From positions 1 to 39,730 of the forward strand of contig CAUJJG010000035.1 in assembly GCA_963205445.1 (NCBI GenBank): a stretch of DNA of 39,730 bases. The letters run 5' to 3'. Numbering within the stretch: position 1 is the stretch's first letter; each line of letters begins with the position of its first letter. Origin of the DNA: Pseudomonadota bacterium (GTDB lineage Bacteria > Pseudomonadota > Gammaproteobacteria > Xanthomonadales > Xanthomonadaceae). The notes below the pieces were generated by a model. It ran no database searches, was not told where the DNA came from, and saw only the letters and a program-made list of their open reading frames with translations. Shown piece by piece: positions 8,373-18,323 of the stretch. The position numbers and the translations under genes are program-made.

Positions 8373-11306
8373 TTACAGGGCGATTTCGCGCAGGGCCGCG
8401 ATGCTGCGAGCAGGCGAGAAGAGGAACCCTTGCCCGCGCGTGCAGCCCAGCTCCAGCAACAGGCTGCGCTGGAGGTCGGTTTCGATGCCCTCCGCAATCA
8501 CCTCCAGCCCCAGTGAGCTGGCCAGCGCCAGCACCGCGCGAATGACGGCGGCACTGGTGTCGTCCAGCGTCGGGGCGAGGTTGCTGACGAAGGATCGGTC
8601 GATCTTCAGCGCGTGCAGCGGGAAGCGGTGGAGATAGCTGAGCGAGGAGTAGCCGGTACCAAAATCGTCGAGTGCCGCCAGCACCCCGGCGGCATGCAGG
8701 GAGGCCAGGGTGGCGGCGACCTGTTCGGGATTTTCCAGCAGGGCGTCCTCGGTGACTTCGACCCGAAGAGCCTGCGGCGACACGTCATGCCGGGCGAGCG
8801 CATCCAGCAGGTGGCTGGCCAAATCGGCGCTGCGGAAACGCCGGGGAGAAACGTTCAGCGTCACATAGCGACCATCGACAGAAAGCTCGGCCAAGTGGCT
8901 GAAGGTGGCCTCCAGCATCTGCGCATCGATCTGTTCGATGCTGCCGCTGTCTTCGGCGACTTTCAGGAATGCACCGGGCGCCAGGATGCCGCGCTGCGGG
9001 TGCTGCCAGCGCAGCAGGGCCTCGTGGCCAAGCAGGCGCCCGTCACGCAGATCGACGATGGGCTGGAAGTAGGGCACGAACTCGTTGCACTGGATGGCAC
9101 GCCGCAGATCGCTTTCCAGATCCAGCAGCTGCCGGGCTTCGCGGTGCAGGTGTTCGTCGAAGAGCTCGAAGCGTCGCCGCCCGTGCGATTTGGCGCGATA
9201 CATCGCGACATCCGCATCGCGCAGCAATTCCTCGGCCTTCGTATAGCGGGCCTCGCCGAAGGTGATGCCCACGCTGGCCGAGGTATACAGCGCCTTGCCG
9301 TCGATCTGCATGGGGACGGAAAGAGCGTCGATGACCCGGCGTGCGGTGGCGCAGGCGTCCTCCGGGGAATTGATGTGTTCGAGCAGGATGGCAAATTCGT
9401 CGCCACCGAAACGGGCGACGAGATCGCTCTCGCGCATGCAGGAGGAAAGTCTGCGGCCGGCTTCCTTCAGCATCTGGTCGCCAAACAGATGGCCCACGCT
9501 GTCGTTGATCACCTTGAAGCGGTCAAGGTCAAGGAACAGCACGGCGAATTGGTGTTCGGGGCTGTCGTGCAGGCGCGCCAGCGCGTATTCCAGCGCGATG
9601 TGGAAGCGCGTGCGGTTGGGCAGGCCGGTCAATGCGTCGTGCAGCGTCTCGTGGACCAGGCGTTGTTCGGCCAGCTCGCGCACGTTGACCTGCTCGCGCA
9701 GTTCCAGCACGGTCTCGGCCAGCTCGCGCGTGCGGACCTGGACGAGGCCTTCCAGTTCTTCCTGCAGCTGCTTGCGCTCCAGTGCGGTCATGATGTGCTG
9801 GGCGACATAGGCCAGCAGTGCGCGGTCGTCTGCGCTGAAGCGGATGTCGGGCTCATAGCTTTGGACCACCACGGCACCCCGCATGCCGCCTGCACTGGCG
9901 ATGGGGACGCCGAGGAAGTCCAGCGCCGGGGTGCCCAGCCCGACGCCATCGGAGATCTGCAGCGTGCGTGCCACGTCTTGTGCGGCGCCATGCACCAGAT
10001 TGCCCTGTCGTATCAGGCCGAGGGTCAGGCTGTTTTCGAGGTCTGCCGCCGGCACTTCGCGGTTGGTCTCGTAGATGTTGGTGTCTTTCGCGTCCGCGAA
10101 ATAGATGAAACGGACGCTGTCGCGCTGGGCATCGTGCAGCGCGATGTAGAAATTGCGCGCATACATCAGCTGGCCGACGACCAGATGGATGCGATGCAGC
10201 ATTTCTTCCATGCCGAGCCGGCTGCTGGCAAGGTCGGCGATGGCATAGAGGGCTGCTTGCAGTCGCTCGCCGCGCTGGCGTTCGCGGATTTCTTCGGTCA
10301 GGGCGTGGGTCCGTTCCGCAACGCGCTGCTCCAGCTCGACATGGGCCTGCCGGCGCGTCAGTGCGATCAGGATGTGCTGGGCCACGAACTCGAGCAGGGC
10401 CTGGTCTTCCGGGCTGTAGCGGTTGCGCTGGTCGTAACACTGGACCACCACGGCGCCACGAACCACCCCGTCGGCCACCATGGGGACACCCAGCCAATCC
10501 GCGCTTTGCGTGCCGTAGCCGGGGGAGTCGGAATTGAAGCCGAACTCCTGCAGCAGCTGGCGTGAAGGCCCCATGGCGGCATGGCCGCGGCGGATCACTT
10601 CAAGGGTCAGGCTTTCGCGCAGTGCCGAAGCGGGGTACTCGCAATCGGGGTCGACCGTGTTGGGGTCGCTCTCGTCAGCGTAGTAAACGAAGCGGATGCT
10701 GTCGTGTGCGGCGTCATACAGGGCGATGAGGAGGTTCTGCGCATACATCAGGCTGCCGATGATCCCGTGGATCTGTCGCAGCATGTCGGTCATGTCGATG
10801 TCGGTGGAGGCCAGATTGGCCACGGCGTACAGCGCATGGTGCAGCTGGGCCGTCTTGGCGTGGCGCTCGGAGGCGAGGCGCTGCTCCTGCAATTCCAGTG
10901 CAGTGCTGACCCGGGCGCCTAGCAGGGCCATGAGGTTGCACCAGGCCGGCGTGTCGGCAAGGCTTTCCACGAGCCCGTCAGGCCAATCCACGTTGAGTGT
11001 CGGGCCATCGGGCAGGGAGGGAAGCAGGAATTGCTTGCGCCTGCAGTTGGGCGTGGTGCGCCGTACGGGCTGCGGCAGCGGGCGCACGGTGGGCACAGTG
11101 GCGCACTCGGCTTGCGCGCGGGTTTCCCAGTGCAGGTGCAGGTTGGGTAGCCCGAAGTGTGCGGCCGCCTCGCGCGCGGCGATCGCCTCGATCTCGGCGA
11201 GGCTGTTGGCGGAGAACAGCAAAGACACGAAATTCCCGTCCGGCGTGCGGCCCGTACCGGAACCGTCCGTGTCACGCGCCCCCTTGGCGTGCACACGTGT
11301 AACCAT
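8373..11306 (-). CDS. GAF-GAF-GGDEF-EAL bifunctional cyclic-di-GMP protein
   Basis: 977 aa; two duplicated GAF-like regions, RESD I-site followed by [37 protein letters not shown]. Confidence 0.95.
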   Translation of the reverse strand: MVTRVHAKGARDTDGSGTGRTPDGNFVSLLFSANSLAEIEAIAAREAAAHFGLPNLHLHWETRAQAECATVPTVRPLPQPVRRTTPNCRRKQFLLPSLPDGPTLNVDWPDGLVESLADTPAWCNLMALLGARVSTALELQEQRLASERHAKTAQLHHALYAVANLASTDIDMTDMLRQIHGIIGSLMYAQNLLIALYDAAHDSIRFVYYADESDPNTVDPDCEYPASALRESLTLEVIRRGHAAMGPSRQLLQEFGFNSDSPGYGTQSADWLGVPMVADGVVRGAVVVQCYDQRNRYSPEDQALLEFVAQHILIALTRRQAHVELEQRVAERTHALTEEIRERQRGERLQAALYAIADLASSRLGMEEMLHRIHLVVGQLMYARNFYIALHDAQRDSVRFIYFADAKDTNIYETNREVPAADLENSLTLGLIRQGNLVHGAAQDVARTLQISDGVGLGTPALDFLGVPIASAGGMRGAVVVQSYEPDIRFSADDRALLAYVAQHIMTALERKQLQEELEGLVQVRTRELAETVLELREQVNVRELAEQRLVHETLHDALTGLPNRTRFHIALEYALARLHDSPEHQFAVLFLDLDRFKVINDSVGHLFGDQMLKEAGRRLSSCMRESDLVARFGGDEFAILLEHINSPEDACATARRVIDALSVPMQIDGKALYTSASVGITFGEARYTKAEELLRDADVAMYRAKSHGRRRFELFDEHLHREARQLLDLESDLRRAIQCNEFVPYFQPIVDLRDGRLLGHEALLRWQHPQRGILAPGAFLKVAEDSGSIEQIDAQMLEATFSHLAELSVDGRYVTLNVSPRRFRSADLASHLLDALARHDVSPQALRVEVTEDALLENPEQVAATLASLHAAGVLAALDDFGTGYSSLSYLHRFPLHALKIDRSFVSNLAPTLDDTSAAVIRAVLALASSLGLEVIAEGIETDLQRSLLLELGCTRGQGFLFSPARSIAALREIAL

Positions 11307-11348
11307 ACGTGACCGAAGGTATGCCAGTTGCCGCCACTCGGCAAGCCT

Positions 11349-13373
11349 TTATTTCAGTTGCTTCGGCAACTGTTCCTGCGGGCAGGCAAACCGCTTGCGC
11401 GGGCCCCCTTCGATGCCGGCAAGACGATTGCTGAGGCGCATGGCGTCACCGTTGAGCCGCCAGTCGTACAGCGTGCTGAAGCTGAGCACACGCGCCACGT
11501 ACTCGCGGGTTTCCCGGTAGCTGATGGTCTCGATCCAGATATCGGGATCAGCGTTTGGGCGCTGGCTCAGCCAGCGGTTCAACGGCGCTGGCCCGGCGTT
11601 GTAGCCGGCGATGACCTGATAGGGCTTGCCGCCGTAGCGGTCCATCAGTTGCCGCAAATAGGCGCTGCCGAGAAGTATGTTGGTGTCGGGGTCGTACAGG
11701 CTGTCCGTCCCCGTCCAGGGCAGGCCCAGCGCTTTGGCCAAGCCTTCGCCCGTGGATGGCAGGACCTGCATCAGCCCGCGTGCGTTGGCGGAGGAGCGCG
11801 CCATCGGGTCGAACACCGATTCGGCGCGAATTTCAGCAGCGATCCAGGCCGGGTCGAGGCGGTTGCGCAATGCTTCACGCCGGATCGTCTCGGCATGGTG
11901 CAGCGGGAAACGCAGCAGGTAGAGCTGCTGCTCCGCAGGCAGGCGCTTGCCGTTGACATTGATCAGGCTGAAGACGCCGCGGTCGAACCAGCCGTTGTCC
12001 TGTGCGACTTCCACCGCGATGCGGCGCTGCTCGTCGGTAAACCGCGCCAAGGCTGCATCCCATTCGCGCGTGGCCCAGCCTTTGCGGTCAAGCATGTGGA
12101 GTTGCAGGGCGCGCACGATGCCGGGGTCATTGGCGATGGCCTGCTTTTGTGAAAGCGCAGCGGCGGGTAGCCACGGGCACAGTGCGTAGGGCAGGTCCAG
12201 CCGGTCTGCTGCAAGAAAGCCATGGAAGTCCGGTTTCTCGGCTGCGCGTGCGAACAAGGCGCGGGCGGCGGTGTCGTTGCCCCCCAGTGCGTGCATGCGT
12301 GCGGCGAAGTAGAGCCAGCGGGAATCGTTGCGTTGTGCCTCGGGCATGCGCTGAATGGCCGCCAGGGCTGCTGCCCAGTCGCTGCGGGCCAAGGCCTCGC
12401 GCACCTGTGTCTCATGCAGGCTCGCGTCCCAAGCGGCATCGGGTACGGCAGCCAGTCGGCGGGCTGCTTCCGGCAAATAGGAGGCAGCCGACCACAGCGC
12501 GAGCTGATATTGCACTCGTGCACTGTCCGTGGGTGTAAACGCCAGCGGCTGGGCGAGTGTGGAGAGCAAGGCTTCTGCGCGGTCAGGTGACGATTTCGCC
12601 AGTCGCGCCAGGGCCACCGACGCGACCAAGCGGCTGCGGGCGTTCGCCGGCCAACCACTCGCCTTGTCTGAGGGGGCGTCGATGTAGGCGGCATAGGCGG
12701 CCGCCTGTGCTTGATCCGCAGCAGGCAGGCCTTGGGCGATGCTGCGCATGACCGCGGTCTGTGCAGCTTCGGCCGCCTTGTCGTAGCGCTCCCAGCGCAG
12801 GGCAACAGGCAGGCCGCCTTGTGCTGCCAGCAGGGCGAGCGGTGCATCGCATTGTGCAGGCAAGGCCTCGGCTGCGTTGCGCCACAGCGCCTGCGCTTCC
12901 TTCGTCCATTCGGCATCGACGCGATTGCTGGCCATCAGCGCCTGCAGTCGCAAGCAGCGCAGGAGGGGGCTGGTGAGCGTGGCATCCCAGTGCGCCAGGA
13001 AGCTGGGCCAGGCATTGCGACGGGCAAGCGCCGGCAGCCACGCATCGCGGAACGCCATGGCCACGGGCTCGCCCTTGTGGGCGGTCAGGAAGCGGTTGCC
13101 GCGATCGATTGGCAGCGTATCGATGCCGGCACGCAACTGGACGAATTCCAGCCATCCCGCCAGCGGATGGCTGGCGAAGGCCGCCAGCGCGATGTCATCC
13201 AGCGCCCCGCGCCCGGCCGTTTCGAACGCCGCCTTGAGGGCCGTCTCCGGGGGAGGGATGGGCGTGGGCGCGCGATGCAGCAGCGGTGGGCGGGTCTGTG
13301 GGGCGGCGACGGCGATGGGCGTGGTGAGCCCGGCGAACAGGAAGCCCAGCGTGGCAGCGACAATCTTGTGCAT
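11349..13373 (-). CDS. slt: Soluble lytic murein transglycosylase (Slt70-like)
   Basis: Signal peptide; RNRLDPAWIAAEIRAESVFDPMARSSANARGLMQVLPSTG; IAGYNAGPAPLNRWL. Confidence 0.94.
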   Translation of the reverse strand: MHKIVAATLGFLFAGLTTPIAVAAPQTRPPLLHRAPTPIPPPETALKAAFETAGRGALDDIALAAFASHPLAGWLEFVQLRAGIDTLPIDRGNRFLTAHKGEPVAMAFRDAWLPALARRNAWPSFLAHWDATLTSPLLRCLRLQALMASNRVDAEWTKEAQALWRNAAEALPAQCDAPLALLAAQGGLPVALRWERYDKAAEAAQTAVMRSIAQGLPAADQAQAAAYAAYIDAPSDKASGWPANARSRLVASVALARLAKSSPDRAEALLSTLAQPLAFTPTDSARVQYQLALWSAASYLPEAARRLAAVPDAAWDASLHETQVREALARSDWAAALAAIQRMPEAQRNDSRWLYFAARMHALGGNDTAARALFARAAEKPDFHGFLAADRLDLPYALCPWLPAAALSQKQAIANDPGIVRALQLHMLDRKGWATREWDAALARFTDEQRRIAVEVAQDNGWFDRGVFSLINVNGKRLPAEQQLYLLRFPLHHAETIRREALRNRLDPAWIAAEIRAESVFDPMARSSANARGLMQVLPSTGEGLAKALGLPWTGTDSLYDPDTNILLGSAYLRQLMDRYGGKPYQVIAGYNAGPAPLNRWLSQRPNADPDIWIETISYRETREYVARVLSFSTLYDWRLNGDAMRLSNRLAGIEGGPRKRFACPQEQLPKQLK

Positions 13374-13426
13374 GTCCCGACTATAACCGAGCATCCACGG
13401 CTCGCCCTGACGGTTGGAGACATGAG

Positions 13427-14227
13427 ATGTTCCTGTTGGTGTACCTCGCTCTGGGGGCCTGTGCCGGCGTGCTTGCGGGTTTGCTGGGTATCGGCGGCGG
13501 CCTGCTGTTGGTGGCCGCGCTGGCCTTTGTGCTGCCGCTGCAGGGGATTGCGCCGGAGGCCGCCATGCATGCGGCCTTGGCCAGCTCGCTTGCCAGCATC
13601 GTGCTGACGGCGGCCGCATCCGCACGCGCCCACCATCGGCGCGGCAGCGTGTCCTGGTCCACGGTGGCGTGGATAGTGCCGGGCGTGTTGCTGGGTGGTT
13701 GGCTGGGTAGCCGATTGGCCATCGGGCTGGATGGGAATGTATTGCGCTGGTGCGTGGCAACGTACTGTTTTCTGGTGGCTGCGCAGATGCTGTTGTCGAA
13801 GCCCGCAGGTGCCGGCAGTGGTCTGGAAACGCCGCATGGGCCTGGGTACAGCCTGGCAGGGGGCGGGATCGGTCTGGTGTCGTCGGTGGTTGGCATCGGT
13901 GGGGGGAGCCTGACCGTGCCGCTGCTGATCTGGCGCGGCGTGGCGCCGGTGCGTGCGGTCGGGACCTCCTCCGCCTGCGGCATTTTCATCGGGCTTGGCA
14001 GCGCACTGGGATATGCGTTGCAGGCGCCAGCCGATGCGCTGCCGATGCCGTTGGCCGTGGGCTACATCTACCTGCCTGCTGCCGCAGGGGTGGCCGTGGC
14101 TTCGGTGCTGGCGGCCCCTTACGGGACGCGGCTTGCGCATGCGCTCAGCGGATTGGCGCTGAAACGCGTGTTCGCGGCGTTCATGCTGCTGGTGGGCTGT
14201 GCGATGGGGTACAGCGCTTGGGCGTGA
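13427..14227 (+). CDS. Sulfite exporter TauE/SafE family protein
   Basis: GVLAGLLGIGGGLLLVAAL and second half GLVSSVVGIGGGSLTVPLL, eight-TM duplicated topology. Confidence 0.93.
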   Translation: MFLLVYLALGACAGVLAGLLGIGGGLLLVAALAFVLPLQGIAPEAAMHAALASSLASIVLTAAASARAHHRRGSVSWSTVAWIVPGVLLGGWLGSRLAIGLDGNVLRWCVATYCFLVAAQMLLSKPAGAGSGLETPHGPGYSLAGGGIGLVSSVVGIGGGSLTVPLLIWRGVAPVRAVGTSSACGIFIGLGSALGYALQAPADALPMPLAVGYIYLPAAAGVAVASVLAAPYGTRLAHALSGLALKRVFAAFMLLVGCAMGYSAWA

Positions 14228-14251
14228 GCCGGCAAAGCCTGCCGTCGAGCC

Positions 14252-15010
14252 TCAGCGCAGGGCGGCTTCCGGGATATCCATTTCCACCGACAGTGCGAGG
14301 TGGTCCGACTGCGCCGCCGGCAGGGCCTGCATGCCTGCGATGGTCAGCTCGGGGGTGACCAGCATGTGGTCGATGGCACGCTGCGGTCGCCAGGACGGGA
14401 AGGTAGGGACGCGTTGAACGGGGGGCTGCAGGCGCGTGCGGCGATACAGGGTTTGCATCTCCGCGCAATCGGGATCGCAGTTGAAATCCCCCATCAGAAC
14501 CGCGTTGGGGCGGTTGCCCAGCAAGTCGGCGATGAAATCGAGCTGGCTGCGCCGGGACTGGTTTCCCAGCGACAGGTGGGCGATCGCCACCGTCAGGCCG
14601 TTGCCTGCATTGCCGAAGACGGCGGTCAGTACCCCGCGGCCCTTCACCCGCCCGGGCAGCGGGTGGTCTTCCACCCGACGTGGCTCCAGCCGGCTGAGCA
14701 GGCCGTTGGCGCTGGAGGCTACCCCCGCCACGCTGCGGTTGGGCTGGTGGCTCCAGTAGGCGAAGCCGGCCCGCTCCGCCAGGTAGTGGGTCTGGTTGGT
14801 AAAGCCAGAGCGCAGGCTGCCCGGGTCGGCCTCCTGCAGGCCGACGATGTCGTGACGGCCTGCAAGTTCGGCGATGGTGTCGAGCGCTCCGCGCTTGTTG
14901 CCGGCCGGCAACACGTGCGACCAGCTGCGGGCGACGTAATCGCCATAACCGCGCGTGCTGGAGCCGGCCTGGATGTTCGCGCTCAACAGACGCAGCCGGC
15001 GGTTGTCCAT
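14252..15010 (-). CDS. Endonuclease/exonuclease/phosphatase (EEP) family protein
   Basis: LRLLSANIQAG, IVGLQEAD, NAVLMGDFNCDPD, RAIDHMLVTP, SDHLALSVEM. Confidence 0.93.
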   Translation of the reverse strand: MDNRRLRLLSANIQAGSSTRGYGDYVARSWSHVLPAGNKRGALDTIAELAGRHDIVGLQEADPGSLRSGFTNQTHYLAERAGFAYWSHQPNRSVAGVASSANGLLSRLEPRRVEDHPLPGRVKGRGVLTAVFGNAGNGLTVAIAHLSLGNQSRRSQLDFIADLLGNRPNAVLMGDFNCDPDCAEMQTLYRRTRLQPPVQRVPTFPSWRPQRAIDHMLVTPELTIAGMQALPAAQSDHLALSVEMDIPEAALR

Positions 15011-15029
15011 GAGGATGTTGAAAGGAAGG

Positions 15030-15902
15030 TCAGTTCGCAGGCGCGCCCGCTGCTGCAGGTGCCGCCTCGGTCGTCACGGTCGGTGCCGCCGGCGCCGGCG
15101 AGGCGCTTCCCAGCTTGGCGCGTTCGGCAACCACCAACTGGTTGATGATCCGGAACATGTCCTCCAGGTTCTTCCCCTTCACCCGGTACTTGCCCGCGAT
15201 GATGAACGCCGGGGTGCTCATCTGATCACCGTTGAAGGCGGTGGTCATGTACTGGCGAGCATGGTTGATTTTCGCGGCCACCGCGAAGCTTTCCATGCTG
15301 CTCAGGAATTGCTTGGCATCGGCACCGTAACCGGCGTAGAACGCGGCGATTTCTGCCGGCGTATCCATGCCGCGCTCGCCCTTGAGGGTCTTGTCGATGT
15401 GGATGGCGCGGAACATCGCATCATGGGTCTTGTCGGAAAGGCCCATTGCCTCGGCGGCATAGAAGGCCTTGGCGTAGTTGTCCCACATCGAGCCGAATGC
15501 AGCCGGGACATAGACGAAATGCACGTCCGGCGGCAGCTTGGCCTTCATGGCGGCGACGGTGGGCTGCACCATGGCGCAGAACGGGCAGACATAGCCGAAG
15601 AACTCGACGATCTCGATCTTGCCGGGCGGCGTGTCGAAGGGTTGGCCATTGGGAATGACGAGGTAGTCCGTGCCGGCCACCGGCGGCGGTGCCTTGGCGG
15701 CGGCTTCCTCGGCGGCCTTGATGGCGGCCTCCGCGGCCGCCACGCGCTGCGGGTCCTCGGCGCTGGCCTGCTGGGCGGCTGGCACGGCTGCCTGGGCGGC
15801 AGGGGCGTCAGGACTTGCGATGACAGGGGCAGGTGCTTCGTTCTTGCAGGCCGCCAGCGGCAGCAGGGCGAACAGCAGCAGGGCGTGACGGGACAAGGCC
15901 AT
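15030..15902 (-). CDS. Lipoprotein-type DsbA family thiol:disulfide interchange protein (CPFC active site)
   Basis: Lipobox-like LPLAAC, Ala-rich linker, IVEFFGYVCPFCAMVQP, STPAFIIAGKYRV. Confidence 0.9.
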   Translation of the reverse strand: MALSRHALLLFALLPLAACKNEAPAPVIASPDAPAAQAAVPAAQQASAEDPQRVAAAEAAIKAAEEAAAKAPPPVAGTDYLVIPNGQPFDTPPGKIEIVEFFGYVCPFCAMVQPTVAAMKAKLPPDVHFVYVPAAFGSMWDNYAKAFYAAEAMGLSDKTHDAMFRAIHIDKTLKGERGMDTPAEIAAFYAGYGADAKQFLSSMESFAVAAKINHARQYMTTAFNGDQMSTPAFIIAGKYRVKGKNLEDMFRIINQLVVAERAKLGSASPAPAAPTVTTEAAPAAAGAPAN

Positions 15903-15931
15903 GTCGGGTACTCGTTGTGCGATGGATTGGG

Positions 15932-16639
15932 TCAGGGACGGGCGGGCGTCGCGCTGCGCGAGGCCGCCGCAGGCTTGCCGGCGCCGGCAGGCGACGGCTT
16001 CTTCGGCGCGAGGGCCAGGACCACGCTGCGTGCGTTGGCAAGCAGGTTTTCATAGCTGTTGCCCAAGATACGATAGCGGCCGGCCACGATCAGCGATGGG
16101 GTGCCTTCGATCCCGCTGCGACGCGCGAAATCGTAGGCCTCCTTCAGTTGCGGCAGCTGTTTGTCGTCGTCCTGCATCGCGGCCTTGAAGGCCTTGGCGT
16201 CCACGCCCTGCACCTTGCTCGCAAAGGCGATGATCTGGGCAGCGCTGGCATTGTGGGGCAGCTCGCCGCTGTCATGGATCGCTGCGAACAGGCGGGGGTG
16301 CAGAACGGCAAGCGATTTGCTGGAGCGCGCCGCGAAGAAGGCGCGCGACCAAGTGTCATCGCGATTGAAGACGCCCGTGACCAGCACCAGCTTGGCGTGT
16401 GCCGGCAGCTGTTTCGCCCATTTTTCCAGCATTGGCGCGAAATGTGCGCAATGCGGGCATGTGTACGCGAAGACCTCGGCGATTTCGACCATGCCGGGGG
16501 GCTGTGCCTGATAAGGCTGGCCACCTTCGATGTACTGGTAATGCACGCCTTCGGTCAGCCCCGGCAGGACAGTTTGCGCACGCGCAGGCGTCAACGCATG
16601 GGCCAGCAGCAACATCAGGGAAACCACGATCAAACGCAT
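15932..16639 (-). CDS. dsbA: Thiol:disulfide interchange protein DsbA (CPHC active site)
   Basis: Signal peptide, EIAEVFAYTCPHCAHFAPML, EGTPSLIVAGRYRI. Confidence 0.93.
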   Translation of the reverse strand: MRLIVVSLMLLLAHALTPARAQTVLPGLTEGVHYQYIEGGQPYQAQPPGMVEIAEVFAYTCPHCAHFAPMLEKWAKQLPAHAKLVLVTGVFNRDDTWSRAFFAARSSKSLAVLHPRLFAAIHDSGELPHNASAAQIIAFASKVQGVDAKAFKAAMQDDDKQLPQLKEAYDFARRSGIEGTPSLIVAGRYRILGNSYENLLANARSVVLALAPKKPSPAGAGKPAAASRSATPARP

Positions 16640-16720
16640 CGATTCAATCTCCGGCGGATCAGGATGGCCGCGCGAGCATGCGGGGGCCGCTGCAAACGCA
16701 GGATGAAGGGAAGGGGTGCG

Positions 16721-17488
16721 TCAGCGGCGGATGCTTTCCTTCGTTGTGCCCGGTGCGCGCGTATGCAAACCCTGCGCATAGCTGGCAAGCGACTTGATTT
16801 CTTCGTCGGTCAGCGTCTTGGCCACGTCCGCCATCAGCTTGAAATGGGTGGCATGGGTGTACGTGGTGGTGCCGGTGCGGTATTCCTCGAGGCGCCGCGC
16901 CAAGTAAGCCGAATCCTGGCCGTGCAGGGCCGGGTAGGCGGGGCCCGGGTTGCCGGCGCCTGAGGGGCCGTGGCAGGCCATGCAGGCCGGGACGCCGCGG
17001 GTGGCGTCGCCATTGCGGAACAGGCGTTCGCCCACCTGATAGAACTTCAGGTCGGCATTCGGGCCGCTGGCGATCAGGGTGTCATCGGCCACGCCGGTGC
17101 CGCTGGTCTGCTTGGCGTACCAAGCGCCGACGTCACGCATGTCCTGCGCGCTGAGGATGCTGGCGAACGGCGCCATGATGGCGGCCAAGCCGCTGGTGCG
17201 CTGGCCGCTCTTGAACAGGTGCAGCTGATCGGCGATGTAGCGCTCGGGCATGCCGGCAATGCGCGGCGCGTTCTGCTGCATGGCGTTGCCGTCCAGGCCG
17301 TGGCAGGCCGCGCAGGCGCCGGCCTTGCTCTGGCCCGCCTGGGCATCGCCCCAGGAGGCGGGTTTTTCCACCAGGGGTGCGGTCTGCACGGGGGCATTGT
17401 CCGGCGCGGCAACGGCCGTGCTCTGGGCATAGGCAACCGCGGCGAGCGCGAGGCAGGCAACACCGGCAAGGGCATGGACAGGACGCAT
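16721..17488 (-). CDS. Diheme c-type cytochrome (cytochrome c4-like)
   Basis: Signal peptide; two heme motifs CAACHGLDGN and CMACHGPSGAGNPGPAYP. Confidence 0.93.
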   Translation of the reverse strand: MRPVHALAGVACLALAAVAYAQSTAVAAPDNAPVQTAPLVEKPASWGDAQAGQSKAGACAACHGLDGNAMQQNAPRIAGMPERYIADQLHLFKSGQRTSGLAAIMAPFASILSAQDMRDVGAWYAKQTSGTGVADDTLIASGPNADLKFYQVGERLFRNGDATRGVPACMACHGPSGAGNPGPAYPALHGQDSAYLARRLEEYRTGTTTYTHATHFKLMADVAKTLTDEEIKSLASYAQGLHTRAPGTTKESIRR

Positions 17489-17539
17489 GCAAAAACTCCA
17501 CTGGCATGAGGGCGCGTTCAGGTGTCGCGCAACTCGCAA

Positions 17540-17568
17540 ATTATGGTCATCGCGCCGGAACCGGTCAA
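17540..17568 (-). promoter_or_regulatory. Putative sigma70 promoter of the cytochrome c4 gene
   Basis: Minus strand TTGACC-17 bp-CATAAT, about 50 nt upstream of the start at 17488. Confidence 0.6.
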
Positions 17569-17603
17569 ACGAGGCTGGCACATGGCCCATAACATGCCAT
17601 GCT

Positions 17604-18221
17604 ATGGCCATGGCTGCACCCAATCCGTTCGCGCGCGCCCAGTACCTGCTGGCCGCCCACAATTATCGCCAACTGCCGTCCGATGGCGGCTTCGAGGTGG
17701 CGTTTGCCGGCCGGTCCAATGCGGGCAAGTCCTCGGCGCTCAATGCCCTGTGCCAGCAAAACGCGCTGGCGCGAGTCTCCAAGACGCCCGGGCGGACCCA
17801 GCAGCTGGTGTTTTTTGGCCTGCCGCCGCACGAGAACAAGTATCTGGTCGATTTGCCAGGTTACGGCTACGCCAAGGTGCCGCAGGATCTGCAGGCCCAT
17901 TGGCAGGCGTTTCTCGACGGTTATTTCGGCTCCCGTGTCGCCTTGCGCGGCCTGGTGGTGGTGATGGATGTGCGTCATCCGCTGAAGGAGTACGACCGCC
18001 AGATGCTGGGCTATGCGATGCGGCGCGGGTTGCCGGCGCACGTGATCCTGACCAAGGCCGACAAGTTGAGCCGTGGCGCCGGCGGCAACACCCTGCAGGC
18101 GGTGCGGATGGAGCTGGGGCGCAGTTATGCCGACAGCGTCAGCGTGCAGCTGTTCTCCGGCGAATCCAAGCAGGGCGTGGAGGAGTTGCGCAGCGTGCTG
18201 GCAGGTTGGCTGCAGCTGTAA
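17604..18221 (+). CDS. engB: Ribosome biogenesis GTP-binding protein YihA/YsxC (EngB)
   Basis: EVAFAGRSNAGKSSALNAL, DLPGYGYAKV, LTKADK. Start at 17604 or 17610. Confidence 0.96.
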   Translation: MAMAAPNPFARAQYLLAAHNYRQLPSDGGFEVAFAGRSNAGKSSALNALCQQNALARVSKTPGRTQQLVFFGLPPHENKYLVDLPGYGYAKVPQDLQAHWQAFLDGYFGSRVALRGLVVVMDVRHPLKEYDRQMLGYAMRRGLPAHVILTKADKLSRGAGGNTLQAVRMELGRSYADSVSVQLFSGESKQGVEELRSVLAGWLQL

Positions 18222-18323
18222 CCCCATTCGCTGCATCACCGGAACGCTGAAGTCGCAGCCGCGATGCTGCGGTGCAGTGCCGTGACCGGCTATTCTGCTG
18301 GGCCCAATCGACAGGCGATGCCG

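Noticed and set aside
8613-10565. 650-aa plus-strand ORF
   Set aside because: Fully antisense to the GAF-GAF-GGDEF-EAL gene; composition is a mirrored GC-rich frame with no recognisable domain.
13085-14140. 351-aa minus-strand ORF possibly extending the transglycosylase
   Set aside because: Different frame from the Slt70 protein and antisense to the TauE/SafE gene.
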